Positions 1 to 5,342 of a stretch of DNA of 6,468 nucleotides are shown here, one piece after another. A model generated the notes under the pieces. The model was not told the DNA's origin and ran no database searches. It saw only the letters and a list, made by a program, of their open reading frames with translations. The stretch is from positions 1-6,468 of the forward strand of contig CAMWQF010000164.1 of assembly GCA_947176285.1 (NCBI GenBank). The letters run 5' to 3'. Position 1 is the first letter of the stretch; each line of letters starts with the position of its first letter. A program made the translations under genes and the position numbers. The stretch is from an uncultured Porphyromonadaceae bacterium. GTDB taxonomy: Bacteria; Bacteroidota; Bacteroidia; Bacteroidales; Muribaculaceae.

Positions 1-1
1 T

Positions 2-97
2 GACATCTGCAAATACACCGAGCAGATTGCCAACATCATCAACACCAACAAGAAGTTGATTGCAGAGAGAACTGAAAGTCGACGAGTTTCCGCTTAA
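2..97 (+). CDS. 3' end of an unidentified plus-strand gene (partial)
   Basis: The second reading frame is open from the left edge to a TAA at 95-97, giving 31 residues that begin DICKYTEQIANIINTNKK and end ESRRVSA. The other two plus frames hit stops at 1-3 and at about 57. The segment reads as an amphipathic helix followed by a basic, disordered-looking tail, as expected for the C-terminus of a cytoplasmic protein. Nineteen of its 31 codons end in G or C, unlike the AT-ending codons of the minus-strand array, so it fits better with the ICE backbone suggested by the next gene. I do not recognise the protein. A transfer, mobilisation or helicase/methylase gene of the element is possible from context only. 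Gene status rests on frame openness and composition, so confidence is moderate. Confidence 0.45.
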   Translation, partial: DICKYTEQIANIINTNKKLIAERTESRRVSA

Positions 98-136
98 AAA
101 AACAATGACGAGTCAAAGAGAGCATAAGTATAACCC

Positions 137-162
137 GACCTCCGCCAATGACGGTGGAGGTC
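137..162 (+). promoter_or_regulatory. Leader hairpin upstream of the DUF3873-like gene
   Basis: A 10-bp stem pairs GACCTCCGCC (137-146) with GGTGGAGGTC (153-162), with one G-U pair and a six-base loop AATGAC. The 3' side is A-rich rather than T-rich, so it is not a canonical terminator on this strand. It lies between the stop at 97 and the gene starting near 181, and could be a leader or attenuation structure or an mRNA-stabilising element. Its right arm contains GGAGG, about 20 nt before the ATG at 181 and too distant to act as a normal ribosome binding site. The ATG at 148 lies inside the loop and closing stem, which argues against that codon as the main start. Confidence 0.5.
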
Positions 163-180
163 ATAAAAATCCAAACAGTT

Positions 181-387
181 ATGACACGAATGACAAAGAA
201 CGGAATATCCACCACTCTTGCAGGACAGGAGCAGTATGAAACCTTTTACCTCAGACAGAGAGGAAAGAGAGTGAGCCGAGTAATGTATGACTACCGCACG
301 GAAGAAGGCGAGTTATTTTCAGTGGTAGCACCCACTTTGGAAGAGTGCCGTCAGAAACGGGATGAGTGGCTAACGAAGAAGAAATAA
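181..387 (+). CDS. DUF3873-like small ICE protein
   Basis: This 68-residue protein begins MTRMTKNGISTTLAGQEQYE and contains YDYRTEEGELFS and APTLEECRQKRDEWL. The pattern MT-x-NG-x-ST near the N-terminus, then a YDYR-x-x-x-GELFS core, then a PTLEECR-x-x-RD-x-WL helix matches what I know of DUF3873, a short family of unknown function found in Bacteroides-type conjugative transposons, usually near transfer or post-transfer genes. The protein is probably cytoplasmic, with no signal peptide or membrane segment. The frame is open from an earlier ATG at 148, which would add MTVEVIKIQTV. I prefer 181 because family members as I recall them start close to the MT-x-NG motif and because 148 lies in a hairpin loop. 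Neither start has a well-placed Shine-Dalgarno. The gene ends just before a strong terminator, so it is the last gene of its transcript. Family assignment is from memory of the motif. Confidence 0.8.
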   Translation: MTRMTKNGISTTLAGQEQYETFYLRQRGKRVSRVMYDYRTEEGELFSVVAPTLEECRQKRDEWLTKKK

Positions 388-410
388 CGACAAAGCCATA
401 GTCGTAACGA

Positions 411-455
411 GAGCGGACAACCCTATGCGAATAGTGTGGCCCGCTCATTTTTTTT
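411..455 (+). terminator. Rho-independent terminator after the DUF3873-like gene
   Basis: The outer stem is GAGCGG (411-416) with CCGCTC (441-446), followed by A and eight T residues (448-455). Inside the loop, ACA/TGT and CTAT/ATAG can pair further, capping the structure with a GCGA tetraloop. Stem plus U-tract is a textbook intrinsic terminator in the plus direction, 23 nt after the stop codon. A smaller ACGAC/GTCGT hairpin (387-391 with 401-405) begins on the last base of the stop codon. The terminator ends the plus-strand transcript before it meets the convergent minus-strand array. Confidence 0.85.
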
Positions 456-468
456 GTTCAAAATTTCG

Positions 469-483
469 GCCGCCACAGGCGGC
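469..483 (-). terminator. GC-rich hairpin, possible end of the minus-strand array
   Basis: A perfect 6-bp GC stem, GCCGCC (469-474) and GGCGGC (478-483), encloses a 3-nt loop. It lies 41 nt downstream of the stop of the last minus-strand gene. Read on the minus strand, the stem is followed by CGAAATTTTG, which has only a short T-run, so it would be a weak intrinsic terminator. Position and stem strength support termination or 3'-end protection of the array transcript. The absence of a long U-tract keeps confidence moderate. Confidence 0.5.
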
Positions 484-484
484 G

Positions 485-527
485 ATATAACCTTATATTT
501 TCACAGGTATAAATAACATCAAGTTAT
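485..527. repeat. Two AT-rich inverted repeats in the convergent spacer
   Basis: ATATAA (485-490) and TTATAT (493-498) form a near-palindrome with a CC centre. ATAAC (513-517) and GTTAT (523-527) form a second inverted repeat with a five-base loop that overlaps the stop codon of the last minus-strand gene. Together with the GC-rich hairpin at 469-483 they make a run of three inverted repeats in about 60 bp. They could be part of the array's 3' RNA fold. They could also be a scar of cargo insertion, but no direct repeat or recombinase gene is visible here to support that. Confidence 0.4.
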
Positions 528-718
528 ACGCAAAGGGGTGGACCACTTATTAAAGCTAATATTGCCCAAATTGCAAAACCAAGAAAGAGCACGAAAAGGC
601 ATCCGCAAATTACCACTGGCAACCACCACATCCTGCGGTCATCATGTTTTAGTTTTGCGCTTACCAGTCCGCTTATGACAACTAATATGAAGCCTAATAT
701 AAGTATAGGAACAATCAT
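524..718 (-). CDS. Small two-helix membrane protein, 64 aa
   Basis: The last gene of the array. Hydrophobic segments lie at about residues 3-20 and 31-57, separated by a short charged loop (KLKHDDRRM) that would face the cytoplasm by the positive-inside rule. The start ATG (716-718) is 21 nt after the stop of the upstream exported-protein gene, with an AT-rich leader and no Shine-Dalgarno, as is usual in Bacteroidetes. No family is recognised. Two-helix proteins this small often occur beside toxin immunity genes or as envelope accessory proteins, but nothing in the residues settles the role. Gene status is supported by co-direction, spacing and a clean hydrophobicity pattern, while the short length leaves some doubt. 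Confidence 0.65.
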   Translation of the reverse strand: MIVPILILGFILVVISGLVSAKLKHDDRRMWWLPVVICGCLFVLFLGFAIWAILALISGPPLCV

Positions 719-739
719 AAATAAATGTAAATTAAAGTA

Positions 740-1483
740 TTATTCTATCCAAACATTCTTCTCTCCCGGCACCCTCCTAAATCCATTGCCATAATTAATA
801 TACCATTGCTCATAGCCTGAATAATTGGAAGCTATTATATGAAGAACGATAAAGTTTTTCGTGGCTTGAACTTTCCAAACATAAGGGTAATTACTGAAAA
901 CCACCATTCCATTATGTTCCTCATTATAATGGTCTATATACTTTCGCAACTCTTTAATATTCTTTTGAATAAATTTAGCCGGTCTTTCATTTCTAACATT
1001 CTGCCCTGCTATAAACTCCAGTAGCTGATCGCGTATCTGCATTGTTAAATATAGCTCATTCGGTCGTAATGCCGGAGTTATCGTGTCATTTACTAATATA
1101 TCATTATGCAAAGACGCATAATCCCAAGAGAAAAAAAGTGTATCAGTAGGGGCTATTTCAATAGGATAATATTCAACGGGAATATATTGAGGAATTATTC
1201 CATAGTCTTTCCTTTTCGACCTCTTTACATAGTGAGAAGCGCAATCTTGCAATGCTCTGATAAAGTGAAAACACGAATCAAATTCGGCATTTACCGCATT
1301 ACATATATCCGAATGACAGCTTACCATACCTACAACTGAATCCGAGTACGCTTTCCAATCCTCGAAAAACTCAGGCAGATTTTTCTTCGTCAGTTTGGGA
1401 TATTTGTCAACAAACGACTGACCGCTACATATGAAGGCGGTCATAGCAAAGAATATTGTTAATACTCGGTTGCGCATATTCAT
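740..1483 (-). CDS. Exported hypothetical protein with four cysteines, 247 aa
   Basis: The N-terminus has a typical signal peptide: basic residues (MNMRNR), a hydrophobic core to about residue 18, then CSGQS, where type I cleavage before or after Gln is plausible. Cys19 has the wrong preceding residues for a good lipobox (FIC), so a lipoprotein is less likely. The mature part has four cysteines at 56, 61, 71 and 81 (C-x4-C-x9-C-x9-C), then a helix-rich middle with several Tyr/Pro motifs, and ends in an aromatic segment WYINYGNGFRRVPGEKNVWIE. The protein should act in the periplasm or at the outer membrane. No family is recognised. The gene lies 37 nt after the 215-aa gene with no Shine-Dalgarno. 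ATG codons at residues 1 and 3 are both possible starts. In an immunity array this could neutralise a periplasm-acting effector, but that is inference. Confidence 0.8.
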   Translation of the reverse strand: MNMRNRVLTIFFAMTAFICSGQSFVDKYPKLTKKNLPEFFEDWKAYSDSVVGMVSCHSDICNAVNAEFDSCFHFIRALQDCASHYVKRSKRKDYGIIPQYIPVEYYPIEIAPTDTLFFSWDYASLHNDILVNDTITPALRPNELYLTMQIRDQLLEFIAGQNVRNERPAKFIQKNIKELRKYIDHYNEEHNGMVVFSNYPYVWKVQATKNFIVLHIIASNYSGYEQWYINYGNGFRRVPGEKNVWIE

Positions 1484-1520
1484 CGAGATTTGAATGTTTG
1501 TTTTTTATCGGTTAGTTTCA

Positions 1521-2168
1521 TTATACAAGGAATTTATAAGTAGGGAGCTTTATTATTTTGGAGTCAGAGGCGTTCAGGTCAACATTCTTGACTATTTTAC
1601 GCTTATTTGATTCAAATTCAAGAAATTTTGACAGAGTTGTATCTTTATCGCCGTACCAATAGTTAAATATCTTTTTGTCCCAGCCGGATATTTGATTTGA
1701 AATCTGTATGTATACATCTTGGGATATATCTATATTATTGAGATAAAGAGCGACTCCATATATCAACTCGTATATCTTCATCTGGAGCACAAAGTTGGTT
1801 TGTATGGACTTATCGGTTGCAATAATTTCATACAAAATCCTGACAAAATCCGCGGCAGTGTTGCAGCCGTTTAACAATGGAAATTGAGTGCTGCATCTGT
1901 CAATGATATTTATACCGTCAGACAAATATATGTCAAGACCGTTGTCATCTACCAACGGTTGAAGCAATAAAGGAAGATCTATGCAACTTTTCAGGGTAGG
2001 ACGCCATAGTGGATATATCGAAAAGAATAGCTTGTAATCCCGATTCGGAACTTTGACAAATGTCAAGCCTACCAAAATACACTCAACCTTATGGACAAAA
2101 CATTTAGATGTAATGCCCTTTAAGTTGAACACTGCACACAGTTGTTTTGATAATTCCCGATATTCCAT
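1521..2168 (-). CDS. Soluble hypothetical protein, 215 aa
   Basis: No signal peptide or membrane segment is seen, so it is probably cytoplasmic. The first 60 residues alternate hydrophobic and polar in a strand-like way and include KLFFSIYPLWRPTLKSC. An acidic stretch (LVDDNGLDIYLSDG, about 72-85) follows, and then a helical half (about 104-142) containing NTAADFVRILYEI. The C-terminus is Lys/Asn-rich. The helix motif TAADFV-x-x-L-x-EI and a later KSIQTN resemble TAAEFV-x-x-L-x-EI and KSIHTN in the SUKH-like protein encoded just upstream, a weak hint of related helices. I do not recognise a family. Small soluble neighbours of a SUKH-like gene are often immunity proteins, which is a context argument only. 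The ATG lies 29 nt after the upstream stop. Confidence 0.75.
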   Translation of the reverse strand: MEYRELSKQLCAVFNLKGITSKCFVHKVECILVGLTFVKVPNRDYKLFFSIYPLWRPTLKSCIDLPLLLQPLVDDNGLDIYLSDGINIIDRCSTQFPLLNGCNTAADFVRILYEIIATDKSIQTNFVLQMKIYELIYGVALYLNNIDISQDVYIQISNQISGWDKKIFNYWYGDKDTTLSKFLEFESNKRKIVKNVDLNASDSKIIKLPTYKFLV

Positions 2169-2197
2169 ATTCTAAACGCTTTATGACAACAAATCCG

Positions 2198-2692
2198 TTA
2201 AATGAGATTGATATTTATAGCCCCCAGCAATTTCAGCCAATTGCCCGGTACTCCATTTTGCCTATCTGAAAAGAGAATTGACAGGCTGTTCTCTTGCAAT
2301 GCAAACAAAAGGTCGAGATATGATTGCTGGTCTTTGGCAATATAACTTACAATACGGTTATCGTCCGCCCAGTCCATTTCGACTATCTCCCCGGTAGCTT
2401 TATGAATTGCAAGCGGGAAAGCCTCTCTCCATCCGAAAAAAGTAAATAGCTCTGTATCTTCCAATTCATCGGACCGATTGAAACTGAAAATCATTATTGT
2501 CAGCTTGGAGACATCATAATTTGACATCAAGTCTATGATAGCATTTTCTGGCTCAACATTCGTGTGAATACTCTTATTGCTAATGAATAGTTCGTCCAGA
2601 TAGATTTGGGCGAAACCTTCCGGCATTTTCGTAAACCTACTTTCATCAGGAGTTATCTCCCTTAAGGCGGTTACAAATTCGGCTGCTGTCAT
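2198..2692 (-). CDS. Putative SUKH-like (SMI1/KNR4-type) immunity protein, 164 aa
   Basis: Residues 84-131 carry the pattern I associate with the SUKH fold: TFFGWREAFPLAIHKATGEIV, then a short acidic loop (DWADDNR), then IVSYIAKDQQSYLDLLFAL. This corresponds to the G-W-x(n)-LAI-x-K-x-TGE strand pair followed by the helix that begins near a conserved Ser. The N-terminal part (MTAAEFVTALREI and on) is helical and then strand-rich. It is a soluble cytoplasmic protein. SUKH proteins bind and inhibit diverse toxin domains, often nucleases, and are a hallmark of polymorphic-toxin immunity arrays. The usual toxin gene is not in the window, so the partner is unknown. The start is 14 nt after the previous stop, with GAGAAAG just upstream as a weak ribosome binding site. 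The motif match is by eye, so superfamily confidence is moderate. Confidence 0.55.
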   Translation of the reverse strand: MTAAEFVTALREITPDESRFTKMPEGFAQIYLDELFISNKSIHTNVEPENAIIDLMSNYDVSKLTIMIFSFNRSDELEDTELFTFFGWREAFPLAIHKATGEIVEMDWADDNRIVSYIAKDQQSYLDLLFALQENSLSILFSDRQNGVPGNWLKLLGAININLI

Positions 2693-2706
2693 ATCTTTCT
2701 CAACTT

Positions 2707-3384
2707 TTACTTGATATTTCGGAAATGGTAGTTAAACTTCAGTTTATCATGGTCTATAAGTGACTCGCCTAACATAACCCTATCGTAGGGAAGAATGGAG
2801 TCACCGCCGGGGAATTTACGATAACTAACATAGACATCTTTACCTTCGATACTGTCAATAGTGGGAGTAGTATCTTCGGACCTAAAGTATATACTCTCAA
2901 TATGTTCCGCTTCCTTATTGTAAATTCTAAGTTCTGCATAGGAGCCAAATGCACCCTGGTCAACAATAATTAACTCTGCCTTACCACCATCAAAACTAAT
3001 AGATTCGACTCGTTGTGGAACATCATGACTGTCACCGCTAAATAGAACAGCCGCAAAAACGAACATACCTATTTGAATAAAAGGTAGAAACATCTTTAAA
3101 TGATATAGAATGTCGTTATCGTTCACAGGTGTAGTCTTCCGTTTCCCTTTTTGGTAATAACCTGCATCCTTGGGAAAGTTGTATTTTATGATAATGCCGA
3201 CATCCGGCACCGGTTTCAATATCTTTGAAGCACATACCGACCCAAGAACCGCCATTGCTGCAAAAACCGCAAACAGCCACCAATTCAAGCCCGTTCCAAG
3301 CATTACGCCCGCACCCAAGGCTCCAACAAATGACATTATCAACGCAATGCCAAGCAAAAATGATTTACTACCTGTCAGTTTCAT
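2707..3384 (-). CDS. Membrane protein with C-terminal soluble domain, 225 aa
   Basis: Membrane segments lie at about residues 9-30, 33-53 and 97-116. Between the second and third is a basic loop (KYNFPKDAGYYQKGKRKTTP), expected in the cytoplasm. About 109 residues after the third segment form a soluble, probably strand-rich domain with SISFDGGKAELIIVDQG, YAELRIYN and KDVYVSYRKFPGGDS, which by the positive-inside rule would face the periplasm. The frame is open to an ATG at 3474. I choose the ATG at 3384 because it forms a 4-nt ATGA overlap with the upstream stop and has a strong GAAAGGAGG six bases upstream. The longer form would add 30 charged residues and run through most of the neighbouring gene. 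No family is recognised. It is the last member of the tightly coupled membrane block. Confidence 0.8.
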   Translation of the reverse strand: MKLTGSKSFLLGIALIMSFVGALGAGVMLGTGLNWWLFAVFAAMAVLGSVCASKILKPVPDVGIIIKYNFPKDAGYYQKGKRKTTPVNDNDILYHLKMFLPFIQIGMFVFAAVLFSGDSHDVPQRVESISFDGGKAELIIVDQGAFGSYAELRIYNKEAEHIESIYFRSEDTTPTIDSIEGKDVYVSYRKFPGGDSILPYDRVMLGESLIDHDKLKFNYHFRNIK

Positions 3385-3587
3385 CGTTTGCCTCCTTTCT
3401 TCCACAAGTAAACGAACAGTCCGAATGCCACAAGGTAGTTTATCCACATGGCGCATGAAAGACTGCTTATGCAACTATACCAAGGAGTGTCTTCCCAGTC
3501 GGTAATTGCAAAAGCCCATAAGAGCAATTCTATGACTGCTCCTAATCCGAAGATTACATAACCTGATATTTTCTGCCACTTTTTCAT
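3381..3587 (-). CDS. Small two-helix membrane protein, 68 aa
   Basis: Two hydrophobic segments (about 8-28 and 42-62) flank a short loop rich in Trp and acid (ITDWEDTPWYSC). The N-terminus MKKWQK and C-terminus WKKGGKR are both basic, so both ends should be cytoplasmic, with the loop outside. The ATG follows the upstream stop after one base (TAA-t-ATG), with AGGA a few bases upstream. The stop overlaps the next ATG as ATGA. These junctions imply translational coupling with both neighbours and are good evidence that this short gene is real. The C-terminal codons for KGGK also form the Shine-Dalgarno of the next gene. No family is recognised, and holin-like or accessory-subunit roles cannot be told apart. 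Confidence 0.75.
   Translation of the reverse strand: MKKWQKISGYVIFGLGAVIELLLWAFAITDWEDTPWYSCISSLSCAMWINYLVAFGLFVYLWKKGGKR
3391..3399 (-). promoter_or_regulatory. Strong Shine-Dalgarno for the 225-aa membrane gene
   Basis: The minus strand reads GAAAGGAGG here, followed by six bases and the ATG at 3384-3382. It lies inside the end of the upstream gene and helps encode its C-terminal KKGGKR. It decides the start of the downstream gene. A near-identical site occurs at 3928-3936. Such a strong site is unusual in Bacteroidetes, where most leaders lack one. Confidence 0.75.
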
Positions 3588-3588
3588 A

Positions 3589-3921
3589 TTATCTTCCTAA
3601 TAATGAACTAATGACTAATTTAGTGCTCAGTATCACATTGGCAATTCCGACAATTACCACTCCTACGGCAAACCATATTTGTGGCGAGCCAACGGCTATT
3701 AACATACAGACATAAATCATACATGCTAATGCACAAATCATCAGCATGATTCGAGATAATACGAGAACCTTATGATTGCGATTATCATACAAACAGTCGC
3801 AAATAATGACAAGTATGCCCGTAACAGAGATTGGTGTCCAAACAAAAAATCCAAACACCAATAATATGATGCCTTGAAGAAGCCACCAAATTCTTATGCT
3901 CATATCAAACCATGTTTTCAT
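3589..3921 (-). CDS. Multi-pass membrane protein, 110 aa
   Basis: Almost entirely hydrophobic. Segments lie at about residues 11-28, 29-44 (shorter), 52-76 and 81-105, with a polar loop DNRNHK near 46-51. There is no soluble domain and no recognisable catalytic motif. The start overlaps the upstream stop (ATGA) and has GAAAGGAGG six bases before it, so the start is well supported. The stop is one base before the next ATG. The protein should sit in the inner membrane and probably works with its equally tightly coupled membrane neighbours. The family is unknown to me. Confidence 0.75.
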   Translation of the reverse strand: MKTWFDMSIRIWWLLQGIILLVFGFFVWTPISVTGILVIICDCLYDNRNHKVLVLSRIMLMICALACMIYVCMLIAVGSPQIWFAVGVVIVGIANVILSTKLVISSLLGR

Positions 3922-4787
3922 TGCTTGCCTCCTTTCAGATGTCGGATGAATCGTTGTATTTCCGTTGGCGTCATGTGAGGAAAAGAGTCTTTTGGATACA
4001 TTCTGTCTTCGTTAGAATCGTTGTATCTTACTATAACACTATCAGGTGATAAGCGACCGCCCTTTTGTGGATAAGTTATTTTTGCGAGAGGATACCAGCA
4101 GTCATCAGTGTTGAAATATGAAACCGAGGTTGTATCTGTATATGAGATTGTTGAAAAATCATCGGGCATGACGAAGTCCATCCAATCGTATCGAGTGAGA
4201 GAACAGTTATACAGACTGTCAATTCTTTTATTAATAACGGTCTCATTAATCTTGTATTTACAGCTATCTAAAGGCACTACAAAAAGTTGTCTGTCATTGT
4301 TACGTCTTGATCTCAGCAAAAAGCAACCTGTTGTATTGTCAATAGCCCAATCATCATGAGAAATATTCCAATATTCTACGGGAAAGTAATTCAAACTTTT
4401 TATAAAGATTCCTGCCTTGACTCCTAAATTTACGTGTGGTGCTGACAAGAAACCGCCCCGGTTAAAAAGTATATAATCTCCTTTTTCAGAAATGTATTTC
4501 ACGTGGCAACCTGCCAATCCAAAATAGGCTGGAATAAGCATCAGAATTGTGACAGCAAGATCGATTCTTAGCCACCACTTCAACGTCTTTGACTTTTCGA
4601 GTCCCCGACTGAATGGCAAAAGCAAAAATCCAAGAACATAACCGACAAGGAGAGTCCAGAATGGCACATTCCATCGCCATACTCGGTCATGGTCTGTGTG
4701 GTCAATCATGAGAACAGCCATGACTATGAGCGCAATCTGCACCCACAACAACCAAAGCACAATTTTATATCGGAGAGATGTTTTCAT
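3918..4787 (-). CDS. Membrane-anchored protein with large soluble domain, 289 aa
   Basis: Membrane segments lie at about residues 9-28, 41-60 and 72-92. A soluble domain of roughly 195 residues follows and, given three crossings and the basic cytoplasmic N-terminus and RGLEKSKTLK loop, should face the periplasm. This domain is rich in aromatic residues and strands (GDYILFNRGGFLSAPHVNLGVKAG is too long a motif to be a simple linker). It has cysteines at about 155, 176, 195 and 230, which could form disulfides. The C-terminal helix TPTEIQRFIRHLKGGKQ is amphipathic and basic. The start overlaps the upstream stop as ATGA without a clear Shine-Dalgarno. Its first residues MKTSLRYKIV resemble METTLRYIVI of the preceding gene. 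No family is recognised. Confidence 0.8.
   Translation of the reverse strand: MKTSLRYKIVLWLLWVQIALIVMAVLMIDHTDHDRVWRWNVPFWTLLVGYVLGFLLLPFSRGLEKSKTLKWWLRIDLAVTILMLIPAYFGLAGCHVKYISEKGDYILFNRGGFLSAPHVNLGVKAGIFIKSLNYFPVEYWNISHDDWAIDNTTGCFLLRSRRNNDRQLFVVPLDSCKYKINETVINKRIDSLYNCSLTRYDWMDFVMPDDFSTISYTDTTSVSYFNTDDCWYPLAKITYPQKGGRLSPDSVIVRYNDSNEDRMYPKDSFPHMTPTEIQRFIRHLKGGKQ
3928..3936 (-). promoter_or_regulatory. Strong Shine-Dalgarno for the 110-aa membrane gene
   Basis: The minus strand reads GAAAGGAGG, then six bases, then ATG at 3921-3919. It lies inside the last codons of the upstream 289-aa gene and encodes part of its C-terminal LKGGKQ. The surrounding 21 bases match the junction at 3382-3399 at 19 positions, including the overlap and the AAA second codon. 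Confidence 0.75.
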
Positions 4788-5341
4788 ATCTTTGCTTTTG
4801 GAATTAATGTGATTGATTCAAGTTTGGCAACATTGGGTGAAATCGGCTTGATTGTAAGCCTTACATCGTACTGTTCAGGAAGTAGCTTTATATTTGGGTA
4901 GGAGTTGAGATTGTAACTTCTCCAAAATGGAGTTCCGTTATAACGGAAACATACCTCATCTATTCGATGTGTTGAATATCCCTTTAGAGAATTTATTAAG
5001 GTTGTTGGAACGATGGACTGCGCCTTTATATTCCAATAGCTAAAGACAGCAAGGAAAACTGAAAGTCCACCAATGGCAATAGATTTCAGATACTTTCCGT
5101 ATTGGGATTTCAGCGAGAGAACAAAACAACCGATTGCAACAAGCCATACGGCAATCATCAGGAAATAATATATCCGACTGGAGATAAGAAATCCTCTTGA
5201 AATCCATAACACTGCACCCATAAGCATAATAATCGCCCATAGAGAATAATCAATCGACCGCGAACGTATCGACTGATATATACCATTGCCTATGCGATAG
5301 ACAATAGCGATTATTACTATGTAGCGCAGTGTCGTTTCCAT
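4784..5341 (-). CDS. Four-helix membrane protein with short C-terminal domain, 185 aa
   Basis: Hydrophobic segments lie at about residues 5-22, 33-50, 57-77 and 84-103. They are followed by about 80 polar residues that include RIDEVCFRYNGTPFW and LPEQYDVRLTIKP and end in strand-like LESITLIPKAKI. With four crossings the tail would be on the same side as the N-terminus, but the helix count is by eye and three crossings would put it in the periplasm. The ATG follows the stop of the DKNYY lipoprotein gene after one base, and the stop overlaps the next gene's ATG, so it is translationally coupled on both sides. The N-terminus resembles that of the 289-aa protein. No family is recognised. Confidence 0.8.
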   Translation of the reverse strand: METTLRYIVIIAIVYRIGNGIYQSIRSRSIDYSLWAIIMLMGAVLWISRGFLISSRIYYFLMIAVWLVAIGCFVLSLKSQYGKYLKSIAIGGLSVFLAVFSYWNIKAQSIVPTTLINSLKGYSTHRIDEVCFRYNGTPFWRSYNLNSYPNIKLLPEQYDVRLTIKPISPNVAKLESITLIPKAKI

Positions 5342-5342
5342 A

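Noticed and set aside
251..448. Minus-strand open frame of 65 codons over the DUF3873-like gene.
   Set aside because: It is antisense to a gene matching a known family and runs through the intrinsic terminator.
839..1339. Two plus-strand open frames of 61 and 77 codons opposite the exported-protein gene.
   Set aside because: They are antisense to a gene with a clear signal peptide, have no recognisable domains and no supporting context.
2769..2966. Minus-strand open frame of 65 codons inside the 225-aa membrane gene.
   Set aside because: It lies in an alternative frame fully inside a better-supported gene, with no start context.
3385..3474. Extended 5' end of the 225-aa membrane gene, starting at an ATG at 3474 (MHKQSFMRHVDK...).
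   Set aside because: It would run through most of the well-supported 68-aa gene in another frame. The ATG at 3384 has an ATGA overlap and an ideally placed GAAAGGAGG.
3170..3505. Plus-strand open frame of 111 codons opposite the 225-aa and 68-aa membrane genes.
   Set aside because: The complementary strand carries coherent membrane helices and coupled junctions. The plus-strand product is low in structure-like features and overlaps two genes.
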